A stretch of DNA of 58,289 bases from Clostridia bacterium (GCA_017449935.1 JAFSYP010000089.1:1-58289); one strand, 5' to 3'. Shown: positions 40,907 through 50,009, counted from the first letter of the stretch. Notes: generated by a model not told the origin, from the sequence alone. A program made the numbers and translations.

Positions 40907-40958
40907 TTGACAAAAGAACATTTGTTCGCTATTATAGTTACATAGGGAACAAATGTTC
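40907..40958 (+). promoter_or_regulatory. Promoter with two LexA-type (GAAC-N4-GTTC) boxes
   Basis: TTGACA (40907-40912), a 17-base spacer and TATTAT (40930-40935). One perfect box, GAACATTTGTTC (40916-40927), fills the spacer, and a second, GAACAAATGTTC (40947-40958), lies just after the expected transcription start. Both match the Firmicute DinR/LexA core. A site for the cassette's own XRE protein is the alternative. Confidence 0.8.
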
Positions 40959-40991
40959 TTTTATGATTTTTGAGCAGAAAGAAGGGATGAG

Positions 40992-41615
40992 ATGCAAAAG
41001 GAATGGGACAAACTGCCGACGCCCGAGGAAGCGGCGATGGCACAGCTTGCATACGCGCGCTGGGAGCGCGCCAAGGCGGAGGATATGGCGGAATACGTCA
41101 GCCGACGGCGAACGGTCGATCTGGCCGTGCTGGTGCGGCAGGTCATCGACGAAGAGCTGACCGACACGGAGCGCGACGTCATCCGGATGCATTACGACGA
41201 AAACATGCAGCTGATCGAGATCGCCGAGCGGATGCACACCAACAAGGCCACCGCTTCGCGCACGCTTCAACGCGCCGAGGGCCGCATCCGGCGGTATCTG
41301 AAATACGTCGTGCGGTACCAACACGATCTGCGGCATGTGCCGTTCCTGCCGCTGTGCGTGCGGGAGGCGTTCGTGCTCTCCCTTTCCAGATACGGCCGCG
41401 CGGACGATCTGGCCGCGCGAGTGTGCGCGCTGCGGCGGCGCGAAAACCTGACGCAGGAGGCTGTCGCCGGCGCGTCGCGCATTCCCCTGCCGCGTCTTCA
41501 GGCGATCGAAGACGGTTCGCAGACGCCCGATGCACGGGAGCTGCTGTGTCTGAGCGCGTTTTTCGACGTGAGCGCCGACAGTATTTTGAAAGGAGAATCC
41601 CCATGCAGACATTGA
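40992..41615 (+). CDS. Sigma-r4-like and XRE HTH fusion regulator of the SOS-type cassette
   Basis: A 207-residue DNA-binding protein with two HTH regions. Residues 55-105 resemble sigma region 4 or an ArpU-like phage regulator (LTDTERDVIRMHYDENMQLIEIAERMHTNKATASRTLQRAEGRI). Residues 140-198 are a Cro/CI-type HTH (LRRRENLTQEAVAGASRIPLPRLQAIEDG). It lies 33 bases after the second LexA-type box with AAGAAGGGATGAG upstream. It overlaps the next gene by 13 bases. It probably controls late expression of the cassette; the mechanism is inferred. Confidence 0.72.
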   Translation: MQKEWDKLPTPEEAAMAQLAYARWERAKAEDMAEYVSRRRTVDLAVLVRQVIDEELTDTERDVIRMHYDENMQLIEIAERMHTNKATASRTLQRAEGRIRRYLKYVVRYQHDLRHVPFLPLCVREAFVLSLSRYGRADDLAARVCALRRRENLTQEAVAGASRIPLPRLQAIEDGSQTPDARELLCLSAFFDVSADSILKGESPCRH

Positions 41616-41836
41616 GTGAACTTGCCGAAGAATACATATACAGCGTCGGTCTGCTCACGCAGCAGATCGCGTCCTGCAACGAAAGGATGCGCCGCGCGCG
41701 GCAGAACGGCGATACGGAGGAGATGTACCGCCTGCGCGCGTTCCTGCAGGACCTGTATCACCAGCGGATGCATCTGCGCGAGATCGCCCATCATTTAAAA
41801 AACTATTACAACCACGGCGACAGGCGCATACATTGA
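41603..41836 (+). CDS. Small helical protein of the SOS-type cassette
   Basis: A 77-residue, mostly helical, highly charged protein without membrane segments. The core is LLTQQIASCNERMRRARQNGDTEEMYRLRAFLQDLYHQR. The ATG at 41603 has AAAGGAGAATCCCC directly upstream and lies inside the end of the previous gene. It is not a holin by sequence; small proteins of this type occur beside phage-like sigma regulators. Function unknown. Confidence 0.65.
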   Translation: MQTLSELAEEYIYSVGLLTQQIASCNERMRRARQNGDTEEMYRLRAFLQDLYHQRMHLREIAHHLKNYYNHGDRRIH

Positions 41837-41855
41837 ATAGCGGGAGGGATAAAAT

Positions 41856-42716
41856 ATGAGCACCACTTTCGGAATCGACGTTTCGGAGTATCAATCGGAG
41901 ATCGACTGGGAAAAAGTCAAAGCCGCAGGCAAGACCTTTGCGATCCTGCGCTGCGGCTACGGCCGGTATGAAAGTCAGATCGACCGCCGCTTTCTGGAAA
42001 ACTACAAAAACGCGAAAGCGGCAGGCGTGCATGTGGGCGCGTATCTGTTCAGCTACGCCGTCACACCCGAGCAGGCGCGCGAAGAAGCGCACAACTGCCT
42101 TGCGCTCATCCGCGGCAAGCGGTTTGAATACCCCATCGTCTATGACGTGGAAACTGCCGCGCAGAGAAAGCTGGGCAAAGAAAAGCTTTCGGCGAACGTG
42201 CAGGCGTTCTGCGAGACGATGGAACAGAACGGCTGTTACGTGAGCCTGTATTCCAATCTCGATTTCCTGCGAAACGTCCTGACGACCGCCGTCACGAGCC
42301 GCTACGATATATGGCTGGCGCAGTGGGCGTCGAAGCCGACCTATACCGGCGCGTTCGGGATGTGGCAGTATTCCGCGACCGGCCGCGTGAACGGCATCCG
42401 CGGCGCGGTCGATCTGGATGCGGCATACAAGGATTACCCCGCCATCATGCGCCGCAACGGACTCAACGGCTTTCCGGCCGTGTCCCGGCGCAGCACAGAG
42501 CCGTATGTCGGCATGGCGCTGGAGCTTGCGGACACGCCGCTGTACGTGTCGTCCGATACGCCGTACGCTTCGGGCCGGCTGAACGGAACGTACTATCTGT
42601 ACGACACGCAGACCGTGAACGGCCGCTGCCGCGTCACCGACCGGCGCGGCTTTGCGGGCATCCGTCCGGCCGCGCTCTTCGTCACCGGCTGGATCGACGC
42701 GTCCGTGCTGGAATAA
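41856..42716 (+). CDS. GH25 muramidase (phage-type lysozyme)
   Basis: A 286-residue glycoside hydrolase family 25 enzyme cutting the MurNAc-GlcNAc bond of peptidoglycan. GIDVSEYQSEIDWEKVK (catalytic Asp 8 region), LRCGYGRYESQIDRRF, GAYLFSYA, PIVYDVET and IWLAQWAS...MWQYSATGRVNGIRGAVDLD are family hallmarks. Residues 205-286 form an unassigned C-terminal region, perhaps an SH3-like wall-binding part. No signal peptide is present, as in many endolysins. It follows 19 bases after the small gene with GGGAGGG upstream, in the LexA-type-box-controlled cassette. Confidence 0.9.
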   Translation: MSTTFGIDVSEYQSEIDWEKVKAAGKTFAILRCGYGRYESQIDRRFLENYKNAKAAGVHVGAYLFSYAVTPEQAREEAHNCLALIRGKRFEYPIVYDVETAAQRKLGKEKLSANVQAFCETMEQNGCYVSLYSNLDFLRNVLTTAVTSRYDIWLAQWASKPTYTGAFGMWQYSATGRVNGIRGAVDLDAAYKDYPAIMRRNGLNGFPAVSRRSTEPYVGMALELADTPLYVSSDTPYASGRLNGTYYLYDTQTVNGRCRVTDRRGFAGIRPAALFVTGWIDASVLE

Positions 42717-42746
42717 ACGACGCATCCGTGCCGGAATAAACCTTCG

Positions 42747-42775
42747 TTGACAAACCACACTTTTTTGGGTATACT
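42747..42775 (+). promoter_or_regulatory. Promoter of the glycerophosphotransferase-like gene
   Basis: A perfect TTGACA (42747-42752), a 17-base spacer and TATACT (42770-42775), about 40 bases before the start. Confidence 0.75.
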
Positions 42776-42815
42776 AAATAGGCAATACCGCTTGTATCCG
42801 AAGAGGTGTGGTTTT

Positions 42816-43904
42816 TTGAAGCGATCATTAAAAAAGATCTACCGTGCGCTGCTGCGGCTGTGGCAGGCGTTCTGCCGCCGGCTGCCTCTGCGGCGGCGCG
42901 TGCTGTTTTTTTCCATCCGCGCCGACGGGAAGCTGCTCGAAAACGCGCAGTGCGTCTATGACGCGCTGGACGCAAAGAAGACCGTCTTCGCGCACAAATA
43001 CCCGACGCCTCCCCGGCTGCGGCCGTATATCTGGCTGCTGCTGCTGACGCACAAGGTCGTCGTCACGGACGACTATCTGCCGTTTCTGCGGGAAGTCCGG
43101 CTGCGTCCCGAACAGAAGCTGTTTCAGATCTGGCACGCGGGCGGCGGGTTCAAAAAGATGGGATTCGACGTGTTCCCCGCGCCCGATACGATCCACGAAC
43201 AGTACGACGACGTGATCGTGACGGCCGAGGACTGCCGCAAATATTTCGTCACGGCGTTCCGTCTGCCGATCGAAAAGATCCACGCCTACGGCCTGCCTCG
43301 CACGGACAAGCTGCACGATCCCGAATGGCTGCGCCGGACGCGCGAGGGATTCTTTGCGCGGCATCCGCAGCTTCGGGACAAAACGATCTACCTCTACTGC
43401 CCTACCTTCCGCGAAAAGAACGGCAAGCGCGTGCGTTTCGACCCGCAGCTCGATTTCGGGCGCATCGACGGCGAGCTTGACGACGGCGAAGCGCTGGTGC
43501 TGCACATGCACCCGACGGTGGACTACACCTTCGTCGACAAACCGTACCGGCACATCTTCGATCTGACGCGGGAAGAAGACACGCTCACGCTGATGTGCGC
43601 GTCGGCGCTGTTGGTGACGGACTACTCGTCCGTGATCGTCGAAGGCTCGGTGCTGGGCATGCCGATGCTCTTTTACAGCCCGGATTTCGACGTTTATGAA
43701 CGCGGCTTCTACCTGAACTACCCGGACGATCTGCCGGGCAGGCTGTTCACCGACGGCAGCCGCTTCGTGCCCGAGCTGCGACGCGCCGTGCGGGAGAGAG
43801 ATTTCGAGCGCGAGGCGGCTTACCGCAAAGCGCAGACCTCGGCCTGCGACGGTCATGCGACCGAGCGCGTCGTGCGGGTGATCGAAAAATGGCTGGATGA
43901 ATAA
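42816..43904 (+). CDS. CDP-glycerol:poly(glycerophosphate) glycerophosphotransferase family protein
   Basis: A 362-residue TagB/TagF-like transferase that would add glycerol phosphate (or ribitol phosphate) units to a wall or capsule polymer at the inner membrane face. Family blocks are FQIWHAGGGFKKMGFD, AYGLPRTDKLHD, YLYCPTFREK, LVLHMHPTVDY and VTDYSSVIVEGSVLGMP. It lacks the N-terminal glycosyltransferase domain of long TagF proteins. The TTG at 42816 is chosen because AGAGGTG lies seven bases upstream and the first residues (KRSLKKIYR) are membrane-proximal. It has its own promoter and terminator. Confidence 0.85.
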   Translation: MKRSLKKIYRALLRLWQAFCRRLPLRRRVLFFSIRADGKLLENAQCVYDALDAKKTVFAHKYPTPPRLRPYIWLLLLTHKVVVTDDYLPFLREVRLRPEQKLFQIWHAGGGFKKMGFDVFPAPDTIHEQYDDVIVTAEDCRKYFVTAFRLPIEKIHAYGLPRTDKLHDPEWLRRTREGFFARHPQLRDKTIYLYCPTFREKNGKRVRFDPQLDFGRIDGELDDGEALVLHMHPTVDYTFVDKPYRHIFDLTREEDTLTLMCASALLVTDYSSVIVEGSVLGMPMLFYSPDFDVYERGFYLNYPDDLPGRLFTDGSRFVPELRRAVRERDFEREAAYRKAQTSACDGHATERVVRVIEKWLDE

Positions 43905-43915
43905 CGCAAAAAAAT

Positions 43916-43947
43916 GGGGACTGTCGTTTTGACAGCCCCTCTTTTTT
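43916..43947. terminator. Terminator between convergent genes
   Basis: GGGGACTGTC (43916-43925) pairs with GACAGCCCC (43931-43939) around a 5-base loop, with one bulged base. TCTTTTTT follows on the plus strand and an A-rich flank allows use on the minus strand. Confidence 0.85.
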
Positions 43948-43956
43948 ATTTATTCA

Positions 43957-45783
43957 TCAATACCACAGGAACCCGAGCAGGAAGATGCGGATCAGGACCT
44001 GCCACCATGCGTAATAGACCTCCACGGTGCAAACGGCGATCTCTCCCGTCTCTTCGCACGTCGCAAGGATCCTGGTATTGCCCTTGCCCGTCGCGTCGAC
44101 GTGACCTTTTTCATCCACGGTCGCAACGTCCTCGTTCTCGGATGCCCAGATCGCTTCCGCGTTCGCGCGCAAGCGGACCGTATCCTTATAACGCAGACGG
44201 ACGTTCGTCTTATCCAGCTTGATCGGTTCCACAACGCTGACGTAGAAGCTGATCGCCTCGCAGTTCGCCGACGCGTTCTTGGCCGTCAGGCGTACCTGCA
44301 CGGATTTCTTGCCGATCGCGGACGGCTGGAAGGTGATCGTCTGCGTCGCCGCGTCGATCACCGCGTCGCCCTTGGGCAGGCACTCCACCGTAACAAGATC
44401 CGTCAGGTAGTATGTACGCACGAACCACAGCAGGAAGTCCGCGTCGGACGCGGGGTGCGAAACCTTGTCATACTCCACGCCGAGCGCCTTCAGGCCGGCG
44501 ACCAGGAAGAGGACCAGATTCTTTTGCAGATCTTCGTTCGTCTTGGGATCGTCGGAGAGCTTCAGCACATCCGAAGCCTTCATCGAGGAGATGTTCCTGC
44601 CGATGCTCTGAAGTCCCGAGGACAGCAGGGAATGCATCGCGGCGGCGTCCTGACCCTTTCCGGCGATTTCGGACGTCAGCTCGGCATAGTCGGTGCAGCG
44701 CGTCGGATAATAGGTATGGATGAACCAGTACAGGATCGACCGCGTCGACTCTTTCTTGTATGCCTCGTCGATCGGAATGCCAAGCTCCTCCAGGCCTTCA
44801 AAGACAGAACGCACGATCTCGATCCGCGCGGTTTCCGTGTACGTCATGATCTCCGCGCTGCGGATGTTCCGGATGTCGACGCTGATAATCTTCAGCGCGT
44901 CCGCGAGCAGCGCAACCATATCCTTCTTGCCGTAACCCTTGCGGCGGATCTCGTCGCCCAGGCCGTTCAGGCGCGTATAGTATCCGGTGAAGTAGTAACG
45001 CAACACCCAGTAAACGAATGCGCTCGACGGTTCCTCGGACAGCGTATCCGGCACAGTCACGCCCAGCGCCGACAGACCGACGATTATCTGCGCCTTCACC
45101 TGATCGAGCTGCGCGTCCGACAGCGCCATGACGTCGACCGGGTCCATGTTTCTCATATCTCTGCCGATGAAACGCAGCGCCGAAGACAGCGTCACGATCA
45201 CGTCGGTGTCGGTCAGGCCCTTATTCTCGATCGCCAGACGCACTTCATGGAACGTGCCCTGCGAGCCGTTGAAGTACGAAGTCAGGAACCAGTACAGGAA
45301 CGCGCGCGGCGGCACGTTTTCGATCTCCGACACGTCGATGCCGAACGTCTGAAGTCCTGCGGTCAGATACGTTTGCAGCGCCTCGGCCTGCTGCTGCGGA
45401 AGACTGATCACGTCGAGGAAGGTCATGTAATCGACGCGCTTGCCGATGCTGGTAAGGCCCGTCGTCAGCAGATAGGGCATATCCTTTTCAAATCCCCTGC
45501 CCTTGATCTGCGCGCCGACCGCCGAGAGACGGTTGCAAAGATCGGAATGATCCAGCGGATCGATCACAAGCTGTAAAAAGCCGTTGAGATCATAGGCATA
45601 TCCGGCAGCAGCCGCGGCCGTGGTCCTGTTCAGAAACAGCGTTTCGACCTCACGCTCCGCCGCGGAAGGCACGTCCTTGGCCGACGTCAGCACAAAGACG
45701 CCGGTCTGCGAAACGAGAAGGATCGCGATCAGGATCGCGCACAGCCTTTTGAAGCCGCGAAATGCGGTATGTTGTGTTTTCAT
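43957..45783 (-). CDS. Secreted repeat protein with four ~94-residue units and a Big_2 domain
   Basis: A 608-residue surface protein. A signal peptide or anchor spans 10-35. Four helical repeats follow; each unit junction carries a (F/I)(L/V)YW or FLLW motif (near residues 161, 255, 349 and 449), giving spacings of 94, 94 and 100. Units share a GLxxxG-type helix (TTGLTSIGKRV, SSALRFIGRDM, SSGLQSIGRNI) and the pattern LxALGV near the end. Residues 520-590 are a bacterial Ig-like (Big_2) domain, and the protein ends in a hydrophobic WWQVLIRIFLLGFLWY tail. GGAGGAG precedes ATG 45783. The helical repeat was not recognised as any named family; adhesion or scaffolding is a guess. Confidence 0.75.
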   Translation of the reverse strand: MKTQHTAFRGFKRLCAILIAILLVSQTGVFVLTSAKDVPSAAEREVETLFLNRTTAAAAAGYAYDLNGFLQLVIDPLDHSDLCNRLSAVGAQIKGRGFEKDMPYLLTTGLTSIGKRVDYMTFLDVISLPQQQAEALQTYLTAGLQTFGIDVSEIENVPPRAFLYWFLTSYFNGSQGTFHEVRLAIENKGLTDTDVIVTLSSALRFIGRDMRNMDPVDVMALSDAQLDQVKAQIIVGLSALGVTVPDTLSEEPSSAFVYWVLRYYFTGYYTRLNGLGDEIRRKGYGKKDMVALLADALKIISVDIRNIRSAEIMTYTETARIEIVRSVFEGLEELGIPIDEAYKKESTRSILYWFIHTYYPTRCTDYAELTSEIAGKGQDAAAMHSLLSSGLQSIGRNISSMKASDVLKLSDDPKTNEDLQKNLVLFLVAGLKALGVEYDKVSHPASDADFLLWFVRTYYLTDLVTVECLPKGDAVIDAATQTITFQPSAIGKKSVQVRLTAKNASANCEAISFYVSVVEPIKLDKTNVRLRYKDTVRLRANAEAIWASENEDVATVDEKGHVDATGKGNTRILATCEETGEIAVCTVEVYYAWWQVLIRIFLLGFLWY

Positions 45784-45811
45784 ATGTACTCCTCCTTTGG
45801 TGGATAGGAAT

Positions 45812-45841
45812 ATTATAACAAATCCCGACAGCCTTTTGCAA
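45812..45841 (-). promoter_or_regulatory. Promoter of the repeat protein gene
   Basis: On the minus strand TTGCAA (45836-45841), an 18-base spacer and a perfect TATAAT (45812-45817), about 30 bases before the start codon. Confidence 0.6.
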
Positions 45842-45896
45842 GTCTTTTTGACGCAGAACCGTCGAAAAAAGCCAAAACGCCGCAAGATATGCGCGA

Positions 45897-48110
45897 TCAG
45901 CTCCGGAACGTGTGCGTTCCGGCGGCGATCTGTGTGCTCTGTCCGGGCAGGATCACCGTTGCGGTGCAGCCCTGCGGAACGGTAAACGTGTATAAATAGC
46001 CGTCCGCCGTTTCTTCCCACGCGGCGGCCGCGAGCCCGTGCACCGTGTCGATGGACGCCTTGACGTACCGCAGGCGCTTGTCCGTCAGCGGGCGGAACGT
46101 GATGTGGCTGAAGCCCGCGTGTTCGTCGTCGTGACGGATGCCCGCCGCACACTCAAACATCCACTGCGCCACGGAGCCGTAGGCATAGTGGTTGAAGGAA
46201 TTCATGCCCGCGTCCCACATGGACCCGTCCGGATTGCGCGAATCCCAATGCTCCCAGATCGTCGTCGCGCCGTTGTCTACCGAGTAAAGCCAGCTCGGGA
46301 ATTCATGCCGCAGCAGCAGATCGTACGCCAGTTCCACATAGCCGTTGTCCGACAGCGCGCGCAGCAGGTACGGCGTGCCGAGGAAGCCGGTCGTCAGATG
46401 GCCGCCGCAGCCGCGCACCAGATCGGCAAGCTGCGCGGCGACGCTCTTTTTCTCCTCGTCGTTCAGGAAGCCGAACGCCAGCGCTTCGGCGCAGGCCGTC
46501 TGCGTATTTTCCGTGATACGGCCGTCCCGCATGAACCGTTTGCGGAAGGCGGCGAGCGTTTCGTCAAAGCACGCTTCATATACGGACATGTCCAGCCCCA
46601 GCAGCTTGCCCGTGCGAATGAGCAGCGAGTTGGAGTACAGGAAATACGCGTTTTGCAGATAGGGCTTGGATGTGGGCGCGTCGCCGTCCAGATTGAGCCA
46701 GTCGGCAAAATGATCGCCGCCCAGCCACAGTCCGTCCGTGCTGTGCGTGCGCATATAGTCGACCCAGCCGCGCATGGACGCGAACTGCTCGACCAGCACC
46801 TCGCGGTCGCCGTAGGTCTGGTAGATCTCCCACGGGCAGATGACCGCCGCGTCCGCCCAGCCGCACGCGCCGCCGTCCAGCCATTCGAGCGACGGGATCA
46901 CATGCTCGACGCTGCCGTCGGCGAACTGGCCGAACGACAGATCGCGCAGCCACTTTTTGAAAAACAATCGCACATCGTAAATATACGTCGCGGCGCGGGC
47001 AAACACCTGCGCGTCGCCCGTCCAGCCCAGACGCTCGTCGCGCTGCGGGCAGTCCGTCGGGACGTCGACAAAGTTGCCGCGCTGTCCCCACACCACGTTT
47101 TCAAACAGACGGTTGACGTCCTTGTCGGAGCATTCAAAATGACCGATGCGCTTCATATCGGAGAAAATGACGACAGCCGTAAAGTTTTCCGCCTTTACAT
47201 CCTCCGGCCAATCGTGCAGACAAATATACTGGAAACCGTAGAAGGTGAATTCCGGTTTGAAGGTGCGGCGCGTTCCGTCGCAGTAATACGTCACGGTCGT
47301 CTGCGCCGAACGCAGATTCTCCACATAGACGTTGCCGTCCTTGTCGAGCACCTCAAAGCAGCGCATCGACGCCTTATGTCCCTTTTCGCCGCAGACGGAG
47401 AACTCCACATAGCCGACCAGATTCTGGCCGAAGTCGATCACCGTGTCGCCCTGCGGCGTCTGAAACACACGCACGGCAGGCAGACGCAGCTTTTCGCGCA
47501 CCGGCTCGTTCTGCTGCGGCGTGAGCAGACGGACCGGGTAGGGCTTGTCCGATTTGCCGCCGAAGTCGCAGTAAACCTCCATCGCCGGCTGCGCGAACGT
47601 TTCGCAGAACGTCGCGTCGAACGTCTCGCCGTTGTACATATTCGCCATGCGCGTACCGGTCTGGCTGCACATCCACGTGCCGTCCGTCAGGACCGTTTCC
47701 GCAGTGCCGTCGGCATACTCCAGCGACAGCGCGGCGATGAACGCCGTGTTCGTACCGAACATCCGGCTCTCCTGCCAGCCGCGGCTCGGACCGCCCTGCC
47801 ACTCGGGGCGCGGATGCATCCGCCAGCCCTTGGCCACGCGGGCGCGCAGACGGTTGTCGGCGCGGAGCATGTCGGTCACGTCGTACGTCTGGTACTGCAC
47901 GCGGAACCGATAGTCCGTCCATCCGGGCGAAAGGATCTGATCACCGACGCGCGCGCCGTTCAGCTCCAGCACGTACACGCCCATCGCCGACGCCTGCAGC
48001 GTCGCCTTGCGCAAGGGCTTGTCCACCGAAAACGTTTTCTCCAGCGCATACGCCGCCTCCCCGCAGGGTAGGGGCGACGCGATCCATCGGGCATTGTAAA
48101 TCGTATCCAT
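45897..48110 (-). CDS. Alpha-L-rhamnosidase (GH78)
   Basis: A 737-residue glycoside hydrolase removing terminal alpha-L-rhamnose from plant glycosides or polysaccharides. N-terminal beta-sandwich domains include the conserved MGVYVLELNGARVGDQILSPGWTDY. The (alpha/alpha)6 barrel carries the family signature DVPTDCPQRDERLGWTGDAQ with acidic catalytic residues, the Glu in TTIWEHWDS and the C-terminal NSFNHYAYGSVAQWMF. No signal peptide is present, so it works on imported oligosaccharides. GAAGGAG precedes the ATG. It stands alone with its own promoter; no rhamnose catabolic genes are nearby. Confidence 0.92.
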   Translation of the reverse strand: MDTIYNARWIASPLPCGEAAYALEKTFSVDKPLRKATLQASAMGVYVLELNGARVGDQILSPGWTDYRFRVQYQTYDVTDMLRADNRLRARVAKGWRMHPRPEWQGGPSRGWQESRMFGTNTAFIAALSLEYADGTAETVLTDGTWMCSQTGTRMANMYNGETFDATFCETFAQPAMEVYCDFGGKSDKPYPVRLLTPQQNEPVREKLRLPAVRVFQTPQGDTVIDFGQNLVGYVEFSVCGEKGHKASMRCFEVLDKDGNVYVENLRSAQTTVTYYCDGTRRTFKPEFTFYGFQYICLHDWPEDVKAENFTAVVIFSDMKRIGHFECSDKDVNRLFENVVWGQRGNFVDVPTDCPQRDERLGWTGDAQVFARAATYIYDVRLFFKKWLRDLSFGQFADGSVEHVIPSLEWLDGGACGWADAAVICPWEIYQTYGDREVLVEQFASMRGWVDYMRTHSTDGLWLGGDHFADWLNLDGDAPTSKPYLQNAYFLYSNSLLIRTGKLLGLDMSVYEACFDETLAAFRKRFMRDGRITENTQTACAEALAFGFLNDEEKKSVAAQLADLVRGCGGHLTTGFLGTPYLLRALSDNGYVELAYDLLLRHEFPSWLYSVDNGATTIWEHWDSRNPDGSMWDAGMNSFNHYAYGSVAQWMFECAAGIRHDDEHAGFSHITFRPLTDKRLRYVKASIDTVHGLAAAAWEETADGYLYTFTVPQGCTATVILPGQSTQIAAGTHTFRS

Positions 48111-48146
48111 ATAATAACTCCTTCTCTGTCAAATCAGGTTGATACT

Positions 48147-48175
48147 ATTATAGCAAGGTATGTTTTACCTGTCAA
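48147..48175 (-). promoter_or_regulatory. Promoter of the rhamnosidase gene
   Basis: On the minus strand a perfect TTGACA (48170-48175), a 17-base spacer and a perfect TATAAT (48147-48152). It is back to back with the promoter at 48184-48212. Confidence 0.85.
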
Positions 48176-48183
48176 TGCATCTA

Positions 48184-48212
48184 TTGACGCAACGGGCAAA
48201 AAATGGTATAGT
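48184..48212 (+). promoter_or_regulatory. Promoter of the secreted protein gene
   Basis: TTGACG (48184-48189), a 17-base spacer and TATAGT (48207-48212), about 30 bases before the start codon. Confidence 0.75.
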
Positions 48213-48243
48213 ATGAACAGTTTTCGGAACAGGAGTTTTTCAC

Positions 48244-49188
48244 ATGAAAAGAACGCTTTCTCTCATTCTCGCTCTGCTGACGGTCTTCTCGGCGTCGAGC
48301 TTCACGGTCTGTGCCGCCGAGCCGCAGCCCCTTTTGGTCTACGACCTGCTCAAGTACGACACGGACAGCGCGTCCGACGTCTGCCGCACGGTGGAAGTCT
48401 ACTTTCAGCGGCAGATGCGCAACTTGGACCGGACGAAGCAGATCACCTTCCGCACCGCCGACGACACGGTCGTCGCCGTCTGCGTCCCCTATGCCGACAA
48501 CAACCGCAAGTATGATCTCTATACGCCCGACGGCCGTTTCGGCGTGGTCCTCGATCCCGCGCGGCTGTACTTTCTGACCATTCCGCAGGGCGCATACTTC
48601 ACCGACGACGGCATCGTCTGCGCCGCCTACCGCGGCGAGTACAACGGCGTGTACCTGACGAGCAACGACGCGGCCTATACCGTCTGCGATCTGGGCGTTT
48701 CGGAGTTCCTTGCGACGAGCTTCAAGGATAAGCAGCTTTTTTCCGGACGGATCAGCGTAAACCCGGTCTTCACGACGCAGCGCTATACGGAGAGCGCCGT
48801 AACGCTGTACCGAAAAGACGGCGACGGCTATGAAAAGGTCTGTGTCTGTACCGTCGTCTCGATGAAAAAGAACAGCGTGGATCTCGGCTTCGGCGGTGTT
48901 GAGATCGACCAATACGCGAGCTACAAGCTGCACGTGGACTACGGCGCCTTTACCGACGGCAAGCGGACCGTGAACGGGCACAGCGACTATGTGCTTTCGG
49001 GCAAAAAGCTGCTCGGCAAGCGGGAGACATATCCCGCGGTCGACCTGCTGATCGGGTGGTTCGGCGCCGATCACTGGACGCTCAAGGCCGTCACGACCGT
49101 GCTGGACGTCCTGTCGAAGATCAAGCTCGTCGACAAAGCGCTCGCCAAGGACGTCAAGGACTACATCAGCGCCAAAAAGAGCGCCTGA
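48244..49188 (+). CDS. Secreted protein of unknown function
   Basis: A 314-residue exported protein with a signal peptide ([24 protein letters not shown], cleaved near CAAEP). The mature part looks beta-rich, with short Tyr/Asp strands, and is followed by a C-terminal helical segment (about 275-314). No family motif or catalytic block was recognised. Weak AGGAG about 10 bases upstream supports the start. It is followed almost directly by a decapitated AAA gene, so its 3' flank marks a deletion or insertion point. Confidence 0.6.
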   Translation: MKRTLSLILALLTVFSASSFTVCAAEPQPLLVYDLLKYDTDSASDVCRTVEVYFQRQMRNLDRTKQITFRTADDTVVAVCVPYADNNRKYDLYTPDGRFGVVLDPARLYFLTIPQGAYFTDDGIVCAAYRGEYNGVYLTSNDAAYTVCDLGVSEFLATSFKDKQLFSGRISVNPVFTTQRYTESAVTLYRKDGDGYEKVCVCTVVSMKKNSVDLGFGGVEIDQYASYKLHVDYGAFTDGKRTVNGHSDYVLSGKKLLGKRETYPAVDLLIGWFGADHWTLKAVTTVLDVLSKIKLVDKALAKDVKDYISAKKSA

Positions 49189-49210
49189 GCCGCCGACGCC
49201 CTGAGCCGAT

Positions 49211-49978
49211 ACGGCAAAAGCGATGAGCGCGATCTGGGGCCTGCCGCTTCTGAATCTCGATATGGGCAAGATCTTCGGCGGGATCGTCGGCAGCTCCGAA
49301 GAGAATATGCGCAAGGCGATCGCCACGGCCGAAGCCGTCTCCCCGTCCATCCTCTGGGTCGACGAGATCGAAAAAGGCTTTGTCGGCATGAAGAGCGGCG
49401 GCGATTCCGGCACGTCCGCGCGCGTGTTCGGCACGTTCCTGACGTGGATGCAGGAAAAGACCAAGCCGGTCTTTGTCATCGCGACCGCCAACGACATCAG
49501 CGCGCTGCCGCCGGAGCTGCTGCGCAAGGGACGGTTCGACGAGATCTTTTTTGTCGATCTGCCGACGACCGCAGAGCGCCGGAAGATCTTCTCGCTGCAT
49601 ATCAACAAGCTGATCAAAAACAGCTCCATCCGTCATGAGATCGAGCCGACCGACGAGGTGTGTCAGCGCCTTGCCGAGCTGTCCGCCGGTTACGTCGGCG
49701 CCGAGATCGAGCAGATCGTGATCGCCGCCATGTACGAAGCGTTCTATGCGAACAGAGGACTGCGCGAAGAAGACATCGTCAAGGCGATCCGCGAGACTGT
49801 CCCGCTGTCCAGCACCCAGCGCGAACAGATCCTGAATCTTCGCGATTGGGCCAAGGAAAGAGCCGTTCTTGCGACCGCGGAAGACGACAGAGAGCCCGAC
49901 GGCGGGACCGACGCCGCCGGCAGCAGCGGTTCCTTCTTAGGCGCGCAGGGCGGCAGGATCGTGGATTTCGATCTGTGA
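49211..49978 (+). pseudogene. 5'-truncated Ycf46-like AAA ATPase gene
   Basis: The frame opens mid-domain with [24 protein letters not shown], the residues that normally come just after the Walker A motif; the P-loop and the whole N-terminal half are missing. What remains is intact: Walker [12 protein letters not shown], sensor 1 [10 protein letters not shown], the arginine fingers [12 protein letters not shown] and a C-terminal lid to residue ~225. The junction lies about 20 bases after the stop of the secreted protein gene. ATG 49223 could still start a 251-residue product that cannot bind ATP normally. A deletion joining two loci is the simplest cause. Confidence 0.75.
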
Positions 49979-50009
49979 TCCTGTTCCGGTCAGAAAGGAG
50001 ATCATCATT

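Noticed and set aside
46038-48071. 677-codon plus-strand frame over the rhamnosidase
   Set aside because: Antisense shadow of the GH78 gene.
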